From Pedobacter sp. R20-19 (GTDB lineage Bacteria > Bacteroidota > Bacteroidia > Sphingobacteriales > Sphingobacteriaceae), in the NCBI RefSeq assembly GCF_000708265.2, contig NZ_JCKI01000002.1, positions 1 to 64,000 on the forward strand: a stretch of DNA of 64,000 bases, written 5' to 3'. This document shows positions 28,042-36,175 of this stretch, piece after piece; the first letter of the stretch is position 1, and every line of letters starts with the position of its first letter. The translations under genes and the position numbers were made by a program. A model generated the notes under the pieces. That model did no database searches. It worked only from the letters and a program-made list of their open reading frames with translations, and had not been told where the DNA came from.

Positions 28042-29819
28042 TGGATATGACCAATCAGGATAAATTAAAGGCCATTCGTGCTAAAATGAAGGAAGCGGGC
28101 GTAGATGCCTATATTATTCCCTCTTCTGATCCACATATGAGCGAATACGTTCCCGATCGCTATAAATGCATTCAGTTTGCTTCGGGTTTTAGCGGTTCTG
28201 CCGGAACATTGGTGATTACGCCAGATTTTGCCGGGCTTTGGGCTGATTTCCGTTATTTTGAACAAGCCGCACAGCAACTTGCAGGGAGCGGCTACGAGTT
28301 AGTGAAGTTAAAAGTTCAGCATACGCCTGAATATATCGCCTGGTTAAGTGAAAAATTAGATGATGAATCGGTGGTGGCATTTGATTATCAACTGATGTCG
28401 ATGGTTTTAGGAGAAGAAATTAAGTTCGCCCTGGCTAGCCATCATATTAATATCCGGCATTTAGATTTAATGGATGAAATTTGGCAAAACCGACCAGCTC
28501 TGCCGACTCATCCTGCTGTTTTACTGCCAGAAAAAGATTGCGGGCAAACCTTTAAAAGTAAGCTTTCTGCACTTCGAACAGCCTTAAAAGATCACCAGGC
28601 TAGTGTTCATATCATCTCCAGTTTGGATGATCTGGCCTGGCTTTTTAACATCAGGGGAAATGACGTTAGCTATAATCCGGTGGTGCTATGCTATGCATTA
28701 ATCACCATAGATGAAGTTACGTTATACCTTGATAATCAAAAATTATCTATTATTGATGTCGATTTATTTGCAGAAAGAAGTGTAAAGCTAAAAGGCTATC
28801 ATGAAATTGGTGCTGATATTCAACAGCTGGAAAACTGTACCGTTTTACTAGATGGGAAACGAACTTCCTATCAATTTTTAACGCAGCTTTCTGCAACAGT
28901 ACATGTGGTTAAGGAAACCAATCCGGTGGTATTGTTCAAGGCTATCAAAAATGAGGTTGAAATTGAAAATATCCGTTCAGCGATGGTAAGTGATGGCGTA
29001 GCGCTCACCCGTTTTTTTAAATGGCTGGAAGAAAATATTGGTAAAATAAAGATAACGGAATGGTCTGCAGCACAGAAAATTAAAGAATTTCGTGAGCTCG
29101 GTAAAAATTTTGCAGGCATCAGCTTCGCTTCCATTGCAGGCTATGGTCCACATGCTGCACTGCCACATTACGCTCCTGATGAAATCAACCACCTCGAATT
29201 ATTTCCGCGTGGACTTTTCCTATTAGATTCTGGTGGGCATTATTACTATGGTACAACCGATATTACCAGAACGGTTCCGTTAGGTGAAACAACAGATGAA
29301 GAAAAAATGGATTATACACTGGTGCTTTCTGCTATGATTTTTGGCTCTGCGGCTAAATTTCCTAAAGGTACCAGAGGGTATCAGATTGATGGAATTTGCC
29401 GTCAGCAACTGTGGCAGCAAGGTATTAATTATGGTCATGGCACAGGCCACGGTGTGGGTTATTATCTAAATGTTCATGAAGGTCCTCAAAATATTGGTTC
29501 GTCAAATGCTGCGGTATCGATAGATCCAGGCATGATCACTTCCATAGAACCTGGAATTTACCGACCTGGCAAACATGGCGTGCGGATTGAAAATCTTGTG
29601 CTTACCGTTACGGGAGAAACAACTCGTTTTGGTGAATTTCTTCAGTTTGAAACGGTAACCCTGGCTTATATAGATACTTCAATCATTCAGGCAGAATGGT
29701 TGCTTCCCGAACAAATTAGTTGGCTAAATACATACAATCAAATGGTTTATGACCAGTTGAAACCAGAGTTAAATAAGGAAGAAGCCTTCTGGCTGGCGGA
29801 AAAATGTAAGGCGATTTAA
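28041..29819 (+). CDS. Xaa-Pro aminopeptidase (M24B), three-domain form
   Basis: 592 aa, the size and layout of the eukaryotic-like aminopeptidase P group: two creatinase-like N-terminal domains (about 5-140 and 150-310), the M24 catalytic domain (about 315-530) and a C-terminal extension. Metal ligands are present in LDSGGHYYYGTTDITRTVP, GTGHGVGYYLNVHEGP, SIEPGIYRPG and VRIENLV. The protein is cytoplasmic. It is translationally coupled to the two-domain enzyme before it (TAATG). Having both forms adjacent suggests they divide the work by peptide length or by the residue before proline. Confidence 0.9.
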   Translation: MDMTNQDKLKAIRAKMKEAGVDAYIIPSSDPHMSEYVPDRYKCIQFASGFSGSAGTLVITPDFAGLWADFRYFEQAAQQLAGSGYELVKLKVQHTPEYIAWLSEKLDDESVVAFDYQLMSMVLGEEIKFALASHHINIRHLDLMDEIWQNRPALPTHPAVLLPEKDCGQTFKSKLSALRTALKDHQASVHIISSLDDLAWLFNIRGNDVSYNPVVLCYALITIDEVTLYLDNQKLSIIDVDLFAERSVKLKGYHEIGADIQQLENCTVLLDGKRTSYQFLTQLSATVHVVKETNPVVLFKAIKNEVEIENIRSAMVSDGVALTRFFKWLEENIGKIKITEWSAAQKIKEFRELGKNFAGISFASIAGYGPHAALPHYAPDEINHLELFPRGLFLLDSGGHYYYGTTDITRTVPLGETTDEEKMDYTLVLSAMIFGSAAKFPKGTRGYQIDGICRQQLWQQGINYGHGTGHGVGYYLNVHEGPQNIGSSNAAVSIDPGMITSIEPGIYRPGKHGVRIENLVLTVTGETTRFGEFLQFETVTLAYIDTSIIQAEWLLPEQISWLNTYNQMVYDQLKPELNKEEAFWLAEKCKAI

Positions 29820-29836
29820 TACTTTTGCTTGTTTAG

Positions 29837-30823
29837 TTATGGCTTTATCTCATTTGGCATTGCCGCGCCAGTAGCAAAGGCATCGGCATTGGCGAAAGTA
29901 ATCTCTGCAATTTGCTGCATGGCCTCACGTGTAAAAAATCCCTGATGAGAAGTAATTAAAACATTTGGGAACGACATCAGGCGGGTAATCTGGTCATCTT
30001 GAATAACTTCGTTAGAAAGGTCATGAAAGAATAAGGCTGATTCCTGTTCATAAACATCGAGACCTAAATAACCAAGCTGACCAGATTTCAGGGCTTTAAT
30101 TACATCAGAAGTGTTTATAAGGCCACCTCTGCTGGTATTGATCAGCATGGCACCTTTCTTAAAAAACTTTAAAGTCTGCTCATTAATCATGTGAAATGAT
30201 TGATCTGATAATGGGCAATGCAAAGAAATAATTTCTGCATCACAAAGTGTATCTTTCAGATTTGCATAAACCAATCCTTCTGAAATTAAAGTTGCATCTG
30301 GATAAGGATCAAATGCAGTAACCTGACAGCCAAAACCTTTTAATATTTTATACAAGGCTTTTCCAATATTTCCGGTGCCAATTAGCGCAACTTTACAACC
30401 ATTTAAATTGAAGCCCATTAAAGATTCCAGTGAGAAATTGCCATCTCTTATTCTGTTATAGGCTTTATTGGTTTTGCGGTTTAAAGTAAGCATCATGGCT
30501 ACAGTATGTTCTGCCACTGCTTCGGGGGAATAGGCTGGTACTCTTAAAATTTTGATTCCCAATTCTTCTGCAGCCTCAAGATCAATATTATTAAAACCTG
30601 CGCACCGTAAAAGGATTAGCTTTACACCATTATCTTTCAGTTTATCTAAAACTTCATAATCTGCCTTATCATTTACGAATAAACATACCGCATCAAAATC
30701 TTTTGTTAAAACAACACTTAATAAACTCAGCGATTGTTCAAAAAAAACGATTTTATGACCAGTGTTAAATTTCTCTAAAAATTCCTGATCATAAGAACAG
30801 GTACTAAAAACAGCAATTTTCAT
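29837..30823 (-). CDS. D-2-hydroxyacid dehydrogenase, D-lactate dehydrogenase-like
   Basis: 328 aa. The NAD-binding fold has GTGNIGKALYKIL in the middle. Catalytic residues are recognisable: Arg in NTSRGGLIN, Glu in GLDVYEQE and His in TSHQGFFTREA. The ending of the nucleotide domain and the DVYEQE-(S)-LFFHD segment match fermentative D-lactate dehydrogenases (LdhA group) rather than glyoxylate reductases. It converges on the aminopeptidase operon, with 17 bp between stop codons. The substrate is inferred from family resemblance. Confidence 0.82.
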   Translation of the reverse strand: MKIAVFSTCSYDQEFLEKFNTGHKIVFFEQSLSLLSVVLTKDFDAVCLFVNDKADYEVLDKLKDNGVKLILLRCAGFNNIDLEAAEELGIKILRVPAYSPEAVAEHTVAMMLTLNRKTNKAYNRIRDGNFSLESLMGFNLNGCKVALIGTGNIGKALYKILKGFGCQVTAFDPYPDATLISEGLVYANLKDTLCDAEIISLHCPLSDQSFHMINEQTLKFFKKGAMLINTSRGGLINTSDVIKALKSGQLGYLGLDVYEQESALFFHDLSNEVIQDDQITRLMSFPNVLITSHQGFFTREAMQQIAEITFANADAFATGAAMPNEIKP

Positions 30824-30870
30824 ATTAAATCAGGATTTAAGGTAAGGTAGTCATAAAAAGTTTACTAATC

Positions 30871-30919
30871 GACTTACAAAGTTTCGTTGGCCTTCGTGGG
30901 GTGAAAAACTTCGTCAGTC
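30871..30919. repeat. Short palindrome-ended repeat, unit 3
   Basis: Begins gacttacaaagtttc and ends aaacttcgtcagtc, with ggccttcgtggggtga in the middle. It matches the plan of units 1 and 2 beside the gluzincin gene. It lies upstream of the minus-strand dehydrogenase. Confidence 0.6.
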
Positions 30920-30945
30920 TATTGGCAAATTTAAGTACACATTTA

Positions 30946-30993
30946 AACTGGCGAAGTCCTGCCACGCTTCTGGCTATTGAAACTTCGTAAGTT
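30946..30993. repeat. Short palindrome-ended repeat, unit 4
   Basis: Begins aactggcgaagt and ends gaaacttcgtaagtt, with gccacgcttctggc in the middle. Further single ends (aaaacttcgtcatt and gaacttcatta, about 31019-31057) follow in the same gap and look like partial copies. Confidence 0.55.
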
Positions 30994-31131
30994 GATCGAA
31001 TGTGACCTTAAAAGCTTACAAAACTTCGTCATTCCTGGAGAAAAGAACTTCATTATCTAAGTTTATTAATTTTAAATTAAAATTAATAAACTGATTATCA
31101 ATGTTTTGTGATTTAATAATGATTTATTTTA

Positions 31132-31173
31132 GTACTATGTATTGCATAGTACAATATAAAACATATATCTTTG
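31132..31173 (+). promoter_or_regulatory. PadR promoter with overlapping palindromic operator
   Basis: Perfect 8-bp arms (gtactatg at 31132-31139 and catagtac at 31145-31152) flank a 5-nt centre. The centre holds a TTG (31142-31144), spaced 21 nt from TATCTTTG (31166-31173), which is a consensus Bacteroidota -7 box. A repressor bound to the palindrome would cover the -33 element. PadR proteins typically bind such sites near their own genes, so autoregulation is likely. The -7 box ends 4 bases before the ATG at 31178, so the mRNA may be almost leaderless. Confidence 0.75.
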
Positions 31174-31177
31174 TATT

Positions 31178-31522
31178 ATGATAGCAGAAAATACGCAAAC
31201 GCAAATGCGGAAAGGAATTCTGGAATACTGTGTTTTATCAATCATCTCCCGGGGCGAGATTTATGCTTCGGATATTATTGCTGAATTACGCTCGGCAAAA
31301 TTGCTGGTGGTAGAGGGAACACTTTATCCATTATTAACCAGGCTTAAAAACAATGGTTTATTAAGCTATAACTGGGTAGAATCTACCTCAGGTCCGCCCC
31401 GAAAATATTATACCTTAACTGATGTTGGTCGGGAAATTTTATCAAAATTAGATCAAACCTGGCAAGAACTTGCTTATGCTGTAGGCATATCACAAAGTGG
31501 CGCCAATTCAACAACCTCATAA
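31178..31522 (+). CDS. PadR-family transcriptional regulator
   Basis: 114 aa, the usual size of short PadR proteins. The winged-helix core is readable: YCVLSIISRGEIYASDIIAEL, then EGTLYPLLTRLKNNGLLSYNW, then GPPRKYYTLTDVGREIL. A second in-frame ATG at 31205 (MRKGILEYC) would leave a longer 5' leader and cannot be excluded as the start. The PspC-type gene starts 13 bp after its stop, a pairing I know from many Bacteroidota. It probably represses its own operon through the palindrome upstream. Confidence 0.92.
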   Translation: MIAENTQTQMRKGILEYCVLSIISRGEIYASDIIAELRSAKLLVVEGTLYPLLTRLKNNGLLSYNWVESTSGPPRKYYTLTDVGREILSKLDQTWQELAYAVGISQSGANSTTS

Positions 31523-31535
31523 CGCAAACAAGGAA

Positions 31536-33290
31536 ATGGAAAAGACCATCATCATCAATATAGGAAATACGATTATTCACATCGAAGAAAGCGCCTACGA
31601 ATTTTTAAAGGCTTATCTTAATGAAGTTAAACAACATTTTGCCAATCATGCAGACGATCTGGAAATTGTTACCGACATCGAAAACCGCATTGCAGAATTA
31701 TTAACAGAGCAGTTACAGGATCAGAAGAAACAAGTGGTTGACACGAATGATGTTCAGCATGTGGTTAGCCAAATGGGACGTGTTAAAGATTTTGATTCCG
31801 TAGAAGAAAATGAAGAAGAACCGGTATTAGAATCTTCTTACCAACACCAATATGCCGAAAAGAAATTATATCGGGATATGGACGACAGGGTAGTAGCTGG
31901 TGTTTGCTCAGGAATTGCTCATTTTTTAAATACCGAGGCCAAATGGATTAGAATTGCAGTATTGCTGATGGCCTTTCTGGGCGGATTCGGATTTCTGGTT
32001 TATGCCATACTCTGGATCATTATGCCTAAGGCAAAATCCCGATTGGAAAAGATGGAAATGAAAGGTGAACCGGCCAACTTACAGGGATTTCAAAAGAATT
32101 TGAATGAAGAATTGCAAGCCGTTAAAGAACGTTTAGGAGAAGTAAACAAACATGCTCTGCCTATATTTGCCCGCTTCGGAATGGTAATCGGTGAGTTTTT
32201 TGAATGGATCGGTCGGTTTTTATCTGGATCAGGGAAAATATTATTTAAGGTAATAGCGGGCTTCATCATCGTATTTGGGGCATTTTTATTATTGATGCTG
32301 ATTATCACCACCGCCGCTTTTCAAGGCTTTTGGGATTCGAGTATTTATGATTCTTTTCCATTTTCAATCATCAATGATGGTAACAGGGGTGTGATCCTAT
32401 TCAGTGCTTTTATCGTATTATTTATCCCGATTTTAGCGCTTGTATTATTCTCTATCCGGGTTGCTTTTAATAAGCAAGCCATTAATAAAACACTTTCTTT
32501 TGCTTTACTGATCATTTGGTTAGGTGGTGTAGCCATTGCTGGTTACCAGGCTGCAAAAATATCTTCTGAATTTAAGCAACATGCAGAATTAACGCAAACG
32601 GTTGATTTAAAGGCTTTTAAGACGTATATTATTGATATTGACAGAAGTAGATACTTTAGCAGAGAAGACAGCATTACTTATCATATTAACGCCAATGAAA
32701 ATAAGCAAATTGTAACTGATGATTTTGAAAACGGACCTTTTGTGATGCCAAATAACATCCGTATTGATATTGAAAAAGGTGCGACAAATGCTACACGCCT
32801 GATACAAAAATACGAATCTCAAGGTAAAACTTTTCAAAGTGCCTTACAAAACGCACAGAATATAGATTATAAATACAGTTTAAAAGATTCGACAATAGTT
32901 TTTAATCCACGTTTTGAGCTTCGAAAAGGAACCATTTGGAGAAACCAGGAAGTTCGCTTACAACTTGAAATTCCGGTTGGTACAAAAGTGATTTTAAAAG
33001 AAGATTCATACAGGTATGTAAATAATTATGGAATCTGGGATTGTGGCGAAAAGGAAGGGGACAAAAATGATTACACATCCTGGATCATGACGGAGGATGG
33101 ATTGAAATGCATCGCTCAATTAAAAGAAGAAGCGCTAAATAAGCAAAAACTTAAAGATGAACTGCATGATTTAGAACTTTCGCAAAAAAATACACCTGTT
33201 GATACGCTTAAACAGGATTCTATCCTAAACAGAATCAGAGAATTGAAAGAAGAATTGGGTATTAATGCTGAAGATCGTAAATATCGTTAA
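31536..33290 (+). CDS. PspC-domain membrane protein
   Basis: 584 aa. Residues 1 to about 100 form a soluble, charged N-terminal region. The PspC segment follows (about 110-175: LYRDMDDRVVAGVCSGIAHF and the hydrophobic AVLLMAFLGGFGFLVYAILWIIM). Three more membrane segments lie at about 230-335, and the last 240 residues are a soluble beta-rich then helical domain. The ATG at 31536 is preferred over the GTG at 31497, which lies inside padR. PspC proteins sense envelope stress in enterobacteria. Here the role is probably envelope-related, under PadR control, but unproven. Confidence 0.85.
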   Translation: MEKTIIINIGNTIIHIEESAYEFLKAYLNEVKQHFANHADDLEIVTDIENRIAELLTEQLQDQKKQVVDTNDVQHVVSQMGRVKDFDSVEENEEEPVLESSYQHQYAEKKLYRDMDDRVVAGVCSGIAHFLNTEAKWIRIAVLLMAFLGGFGFLVYAILWIIMPKAKSRLEKMEMKGEPANLQGFQKNLNEELQAVKERLGEVNKHALPIFARFGMVIGEFFEWIGRFLSGSGKILFKVIAGFIIVFGAFLLLMLIITTAAFQGFWDSSIYDSFPFSIINDGNRGVILFSAFIVLFIPILALVLFSIRVAFNKQAINKTLSFALLIIWLGGVAIAGYQAAKISSEFKQHAELTQTVDLKAFKTYIIDIDRSRYFSREDSITYHINANENKQIVTDDFENGPFVMPNNIRIDIEKGATNATRLIQKYESQGKTFQSALQNAQNIDYKYSLKDSTIVFNPRFELRKGTIWRNQEVRLQLEIPVGTKVILKEDSYRYVNNYGIWDCGEKEGDKNDYTSWIMTEDGLKCIAQLKEEALNKQKLKDELHDLELSQKNTPVDTLKQDSILNRIRELKEELGINAEDRKYR

Positions 33291-33334
33291 AACGTTCCTC
33301 CGCTACACTACAGTTTAATAAAAACAAAAAAGCC

Positions 33335-35788
33335 ATGAAAATATTATTTACGTTAATGACATGCCTGATGGTGTGCGGGGTTTCCTTTGCCCAAAATTTA
33401 CCTCAAATAACAGGTAAGGTGATAGATGAAAAGGCTGTCGCAGTGCCATTTGCAATCGTTAGACTCTTAAATTTTCCTGATACCAGTGTGGTGAAAACGG
33501 TGGCAACGAATTTAGATGGTGCTTATGAAATGAATCAGTTAAAGGAAGGAACATACATTTTATCAGTTTCTATTGTTGGATATAAAACCAAGAAAACCGA
33601 TAAGTTTTTACTAAATGGTAATCTAAATATACCTGCTATAACCCTTCAAAGTTTAACTAAGCAGTTGAATGAAGTGAGTGTATCAGGCAAGAAACCATTT
33701 GTTGAACATCAGATAGATAAAACAGTGCTGAATATAGAAAACAGTATTGTTTCATCAGGAAGTACGGCTTTGGAGCTTTTGGAGAAGGCACCGGGTGTAC
33801 AAGTTGATAAACAAAATGAACAGATTTTGTTAAACAATAAATCGGGTGTAATGGTGATGATTGATGGGAAGAATAATTTTCTATCGGGTGCAGATTTAGC
33901 AGTTTATTTGGGAAGTTTAAATAGCAGCCAGATTGCTACTATAGAAATTATTACCAATCCTTCATCTAAATATGATGCCGCAGGTAATGCAGGAATCATT
34001 AATATTAAATTAAAAAAGAATAAAGCCTTTGGCACCAATGGAAGTATTTCATCAACATACCGTAATGCCCTCATGGCAAACTTGCCAAGAAATATTTATG
34101 GCTCCGATTTGAATTTTAATATCAACAACAGGAATAAAAAATGGAATTTTTACAGTAACGCCAATGCTTCTAAAAATAATAACTTCTCTAATCTGCTCTT
34201 AGAAAGAAATACAAATTCTGGTGGTTTGCAAAGTGCCTTCAATCAAAATTTTAAAAAAATATATACAGGTTCCAGGTTAGCGGCTAAATTAGGCGCAGAT
34301 TATTATGCAAGTGAAAAAACTACCATTGGCATCATGCTAGACGGAAATACCAGCACCCGCAAACTGGATAATTTTTCTCAGACTTTTATCAATGAAGTTC
34401 AATCTGGTGTAACAAGCAATAATTCGCTTATTTTAAATTCGGATGCCAATACACCCAATAAAAACTATAGTGCAAATTTTAATGTCAAACATGAATTTAA
34501 AAAGGAAGGGGCGAGTTTAAATTTTGATGCCGACTATTCAGGGTTTGATTACACTGGCCTTGAAAATTTTAATACGAATTTCTTTAATGAAGCTGGAACC
34601 ATTTACAATCAAACCATTATCAAAAACGATAGCAAAACCAATATCGACATTTTTGCCGCTAAAGCTGATTTTACCTGGCCAATATCAAAAACGACCAAAT
34701 TAGAGACTGGATTAAAAACCAGCTTTGTTAAAACCGATAATAATTTTTTATCTTCTGCTTTCTTAAATAATAATTGGCAAAACATTGCAGGCCAGAGCAA
34801 TCATTTTATTTATAAAGAAAATGTTAATGCAGCTTATGCCAATCTTTCTAAAGATTTAGGCAAATTTCAAATCCAGGCTGGATTAAGGGCAGAATATACA
34901 AATGCTACAGGCGCTTTAATCACCAATAATACCGCTTCAGATCAAAAATACTTGTCTTTGTTTCCAACAGTTTTTGTTAATCAGAAAATTTCTGAAAGTA
35001 GTAACCTGCGTTACACCTATGGAAGACGGATTGACAGACCTAATTACCAGCAATTAAATCCTTTTAATTTTTATATGGATCCCTACACCATACAACAAGG
35101 TAACCCATATTTAAAACCACAGTTTACCAATAATTTTGAAGTAAGCTATAGTTATAAGAGCGGACTATCTTTTTCTCTGGGGTATTCCAAAATCAAAGAT
35201 TTAATATTAGATAGTAAGACGGCGCAAAACGATAGCACCAGAATTGTTACCGTGGGCCAAGGCAATATCGGTAGCGGTGAGTACTATTCTGCAGGTTTAT
35301 ATTTCCCTTTGGCCGTTACCAAATGGTGGAATTTGCAAAATAACTTTAACCTCTTTTATAATAAATTTAATGATAACAACTTAGAAGGAGCTCCTTTTGC
35401 GTTGAGCAAGGTATCTTACAATTTTAACATCACCAGTTCCATTACACTGTCTCATAACTGGACCATAGAAACCAACTTCTGGTTAAATTCTCCAAAAGTG
35501 AGGGGACTGGAAAAAACCATTATTTATCAGTATGCCTTGAACACCGGTGTGCAAAAAAGCTTCCTGAATAAAACGCTGAAATTTAAATTAAATGTTGATG
35601 ATATTTTTGCAACCAATTACTGGAAGGGTACTTTGAATTATCAGAATGTTAATCTAAGGGTTCAGAATAATTATATCAACAGAAGAGCTTCCTTTAACAT
35701 CAGTTATAACTTTGGTAACCAAAATGTGAAGTCTGCAAGATCCAGAAATACTGCTACTGATGATATTAAAAATAGGGCAGGGGGGTAG
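33335..35788 (+). CDS. TonB-dependent receptor-like outer membrane protein (OMP_b-brl_3 type)
   Basis: 817 aa with a signal peptide (MKILFTLMTCLMVCGVSFAQ). A carboxypeptidase-regulatory-like domain comes first (about 24-105, ITGKVIDEKAVAVPFAIVRL), then a plug (about 120-215, ending NPSSKYDAAGNAGIINIKLKK), then a long beta-barrel with a final aromatic strand near SFNISYNFG. The KYDAAGNAGIINIKL motif is characteristic of the OMP_b-brl_3 receptor group. No SusD-like partner follows. It lies 44 bp downstream of the PspC gene and may share that transcript. The ligand is unknown. Confidence 0.88.
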   Translation: MKILFTLMTCLMVCGVSFAQNLPQITGKVIDEKAVAVPFAIVRLLNFPDTSVVKTVATNLDGAYEMNQLKEGTYILSVSIVGYKTKKTDKFLLNGNLNIPAITLQSLTKQLNEVSVSGKKPFVEHQIDKTVLNIENSIVSSGSTALELLEKAPGVQVDKQNEQILLNNKSGVMVMIDGKNNFLSGADLAVYLGSLNSSQIATIEIITNPSSKYDAAGNAGIINIKLKKNKAFGTNGSISSTYRNALMANLPRNIYGSDLNFNINNRNKKWNFYSNANASKNNNFSNLLLERNTNSGGLQSAFNQNFKKIYTGSRLAAKLGADYYASEKTTIGIMLDGNTSTRKLDNFSQTFINEVQSGVTSNNSLILNSDANTPNKNYSANFNVKHEFKKEGASLNFDADYSGFDYTGLENFNTNFFNEAGTIYNQTIIKNDSKTNIDIFAAKADFTWPISKTTKLETGLKTSFVKTDNNFLSSAFLNNNWQNIAGQSNHFIYKENVNAAYANLSKDLGKFQIQAGLRAEYTNATGALITNNTASDQKYLSLFPTVFVNQKISESSNLRYTYGRRIDRPNYQQLNPFNFYMDPYTIQQGNPYLKPQFTNNFEVSYSYKSGLSFSLGYSKIKDLILDSKTAQNDSTRIVTVGQGNIGSGEYYSAGLYFPLAVTKWWNLQNNFNLFYNKFNDNNLEGAPFALSKVSYNFNITSSITLSHNWTIETNFWLNSPKVRGLEKTIIYQYALNTGVQKSFLNKTLKFKLNVDDIFATNYWKGTLNYQNVNLRVQNNYINRRASFNISYNFGNQNVKSARSRNTATDDIKNRAGG

Positions 35789-35860
35789 TTTGGAGTTTGG
35801 AGTCTTCAGTCTGGAGTCGTAAGTCCAGGGTGTTAGTCATCAAAAAGGAAAGCTGTTAAG

Positions 35861-35961
35861 CGAATCGTCATGCTGAATTTAGTTCAGCAACTATTTTGAT
35901 AAGTTCCTGAATCAAGTTCAGGAGGACGACTCTTCAAGTTTTTTCTTGGGGATTCACTAAA
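35861..35961. repeat. Tandem intergenic repeat, copy A
   Basis: A 101-bp unit starting cgaatcgtcatgctgaattt. Its first 55 bp are identical to copy B. It contains two inverted pairs, ctgaatttagttcag and tcctgaatcaagttcagga, so each unit can form two hairpins. Confidence 0.8.
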
Positions 35962-36055
35962 CGAATCGTCATGCTGAATTTAGTTCAGCAACTATTTTGA
36001 TAAGTTCCTGAATCAAAAGTTCAGGAGGACGAGTCTTCGTGAGTTCAGGAAGACA
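35962..36055. repeat. Tandem intergenic repeat, copy B
   Basis: Same start as copy A. The second hairpin loop has two or three extra bases (atcaaaagttcagga). The copy becomes diverged after about position 36035, where a gagttcaggaagacaat segment follows. Confidence 0.75.
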
Positions 36056-36142
36056 ATCTCCCTTGTAGATTCTTCGATGGAGATGCTTCAGTAGAGGAAG
36101 AATCTGCTTCGCAAAGACGGGTTCTTCTAGGGGGTAACCAAG

Positions 36143-36175
36143 CGAATCATCATGCTAAATTTATTTCAGCAACTT
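36143..36175. repeat. Partial third repeat copy overlapping a stop codon
   Basis: The segment cgaatcatcatgctaaattt followed by atttcagcaact matches the first 33 bp of copies A and B with a few changes. It runs into the GH51 gene, whose stop codon is at 36161-36163, so the last few codons of that gene lie within the repeat. Confidence 0.6.

Noticed and set aside
31497..31535. GTG start at 31497 for the PspC protein
   Set aside because: It lies inside padR and adds 13 residues with no family-like sequence; the ATG at 31536 is 13 bp after the padR stop.
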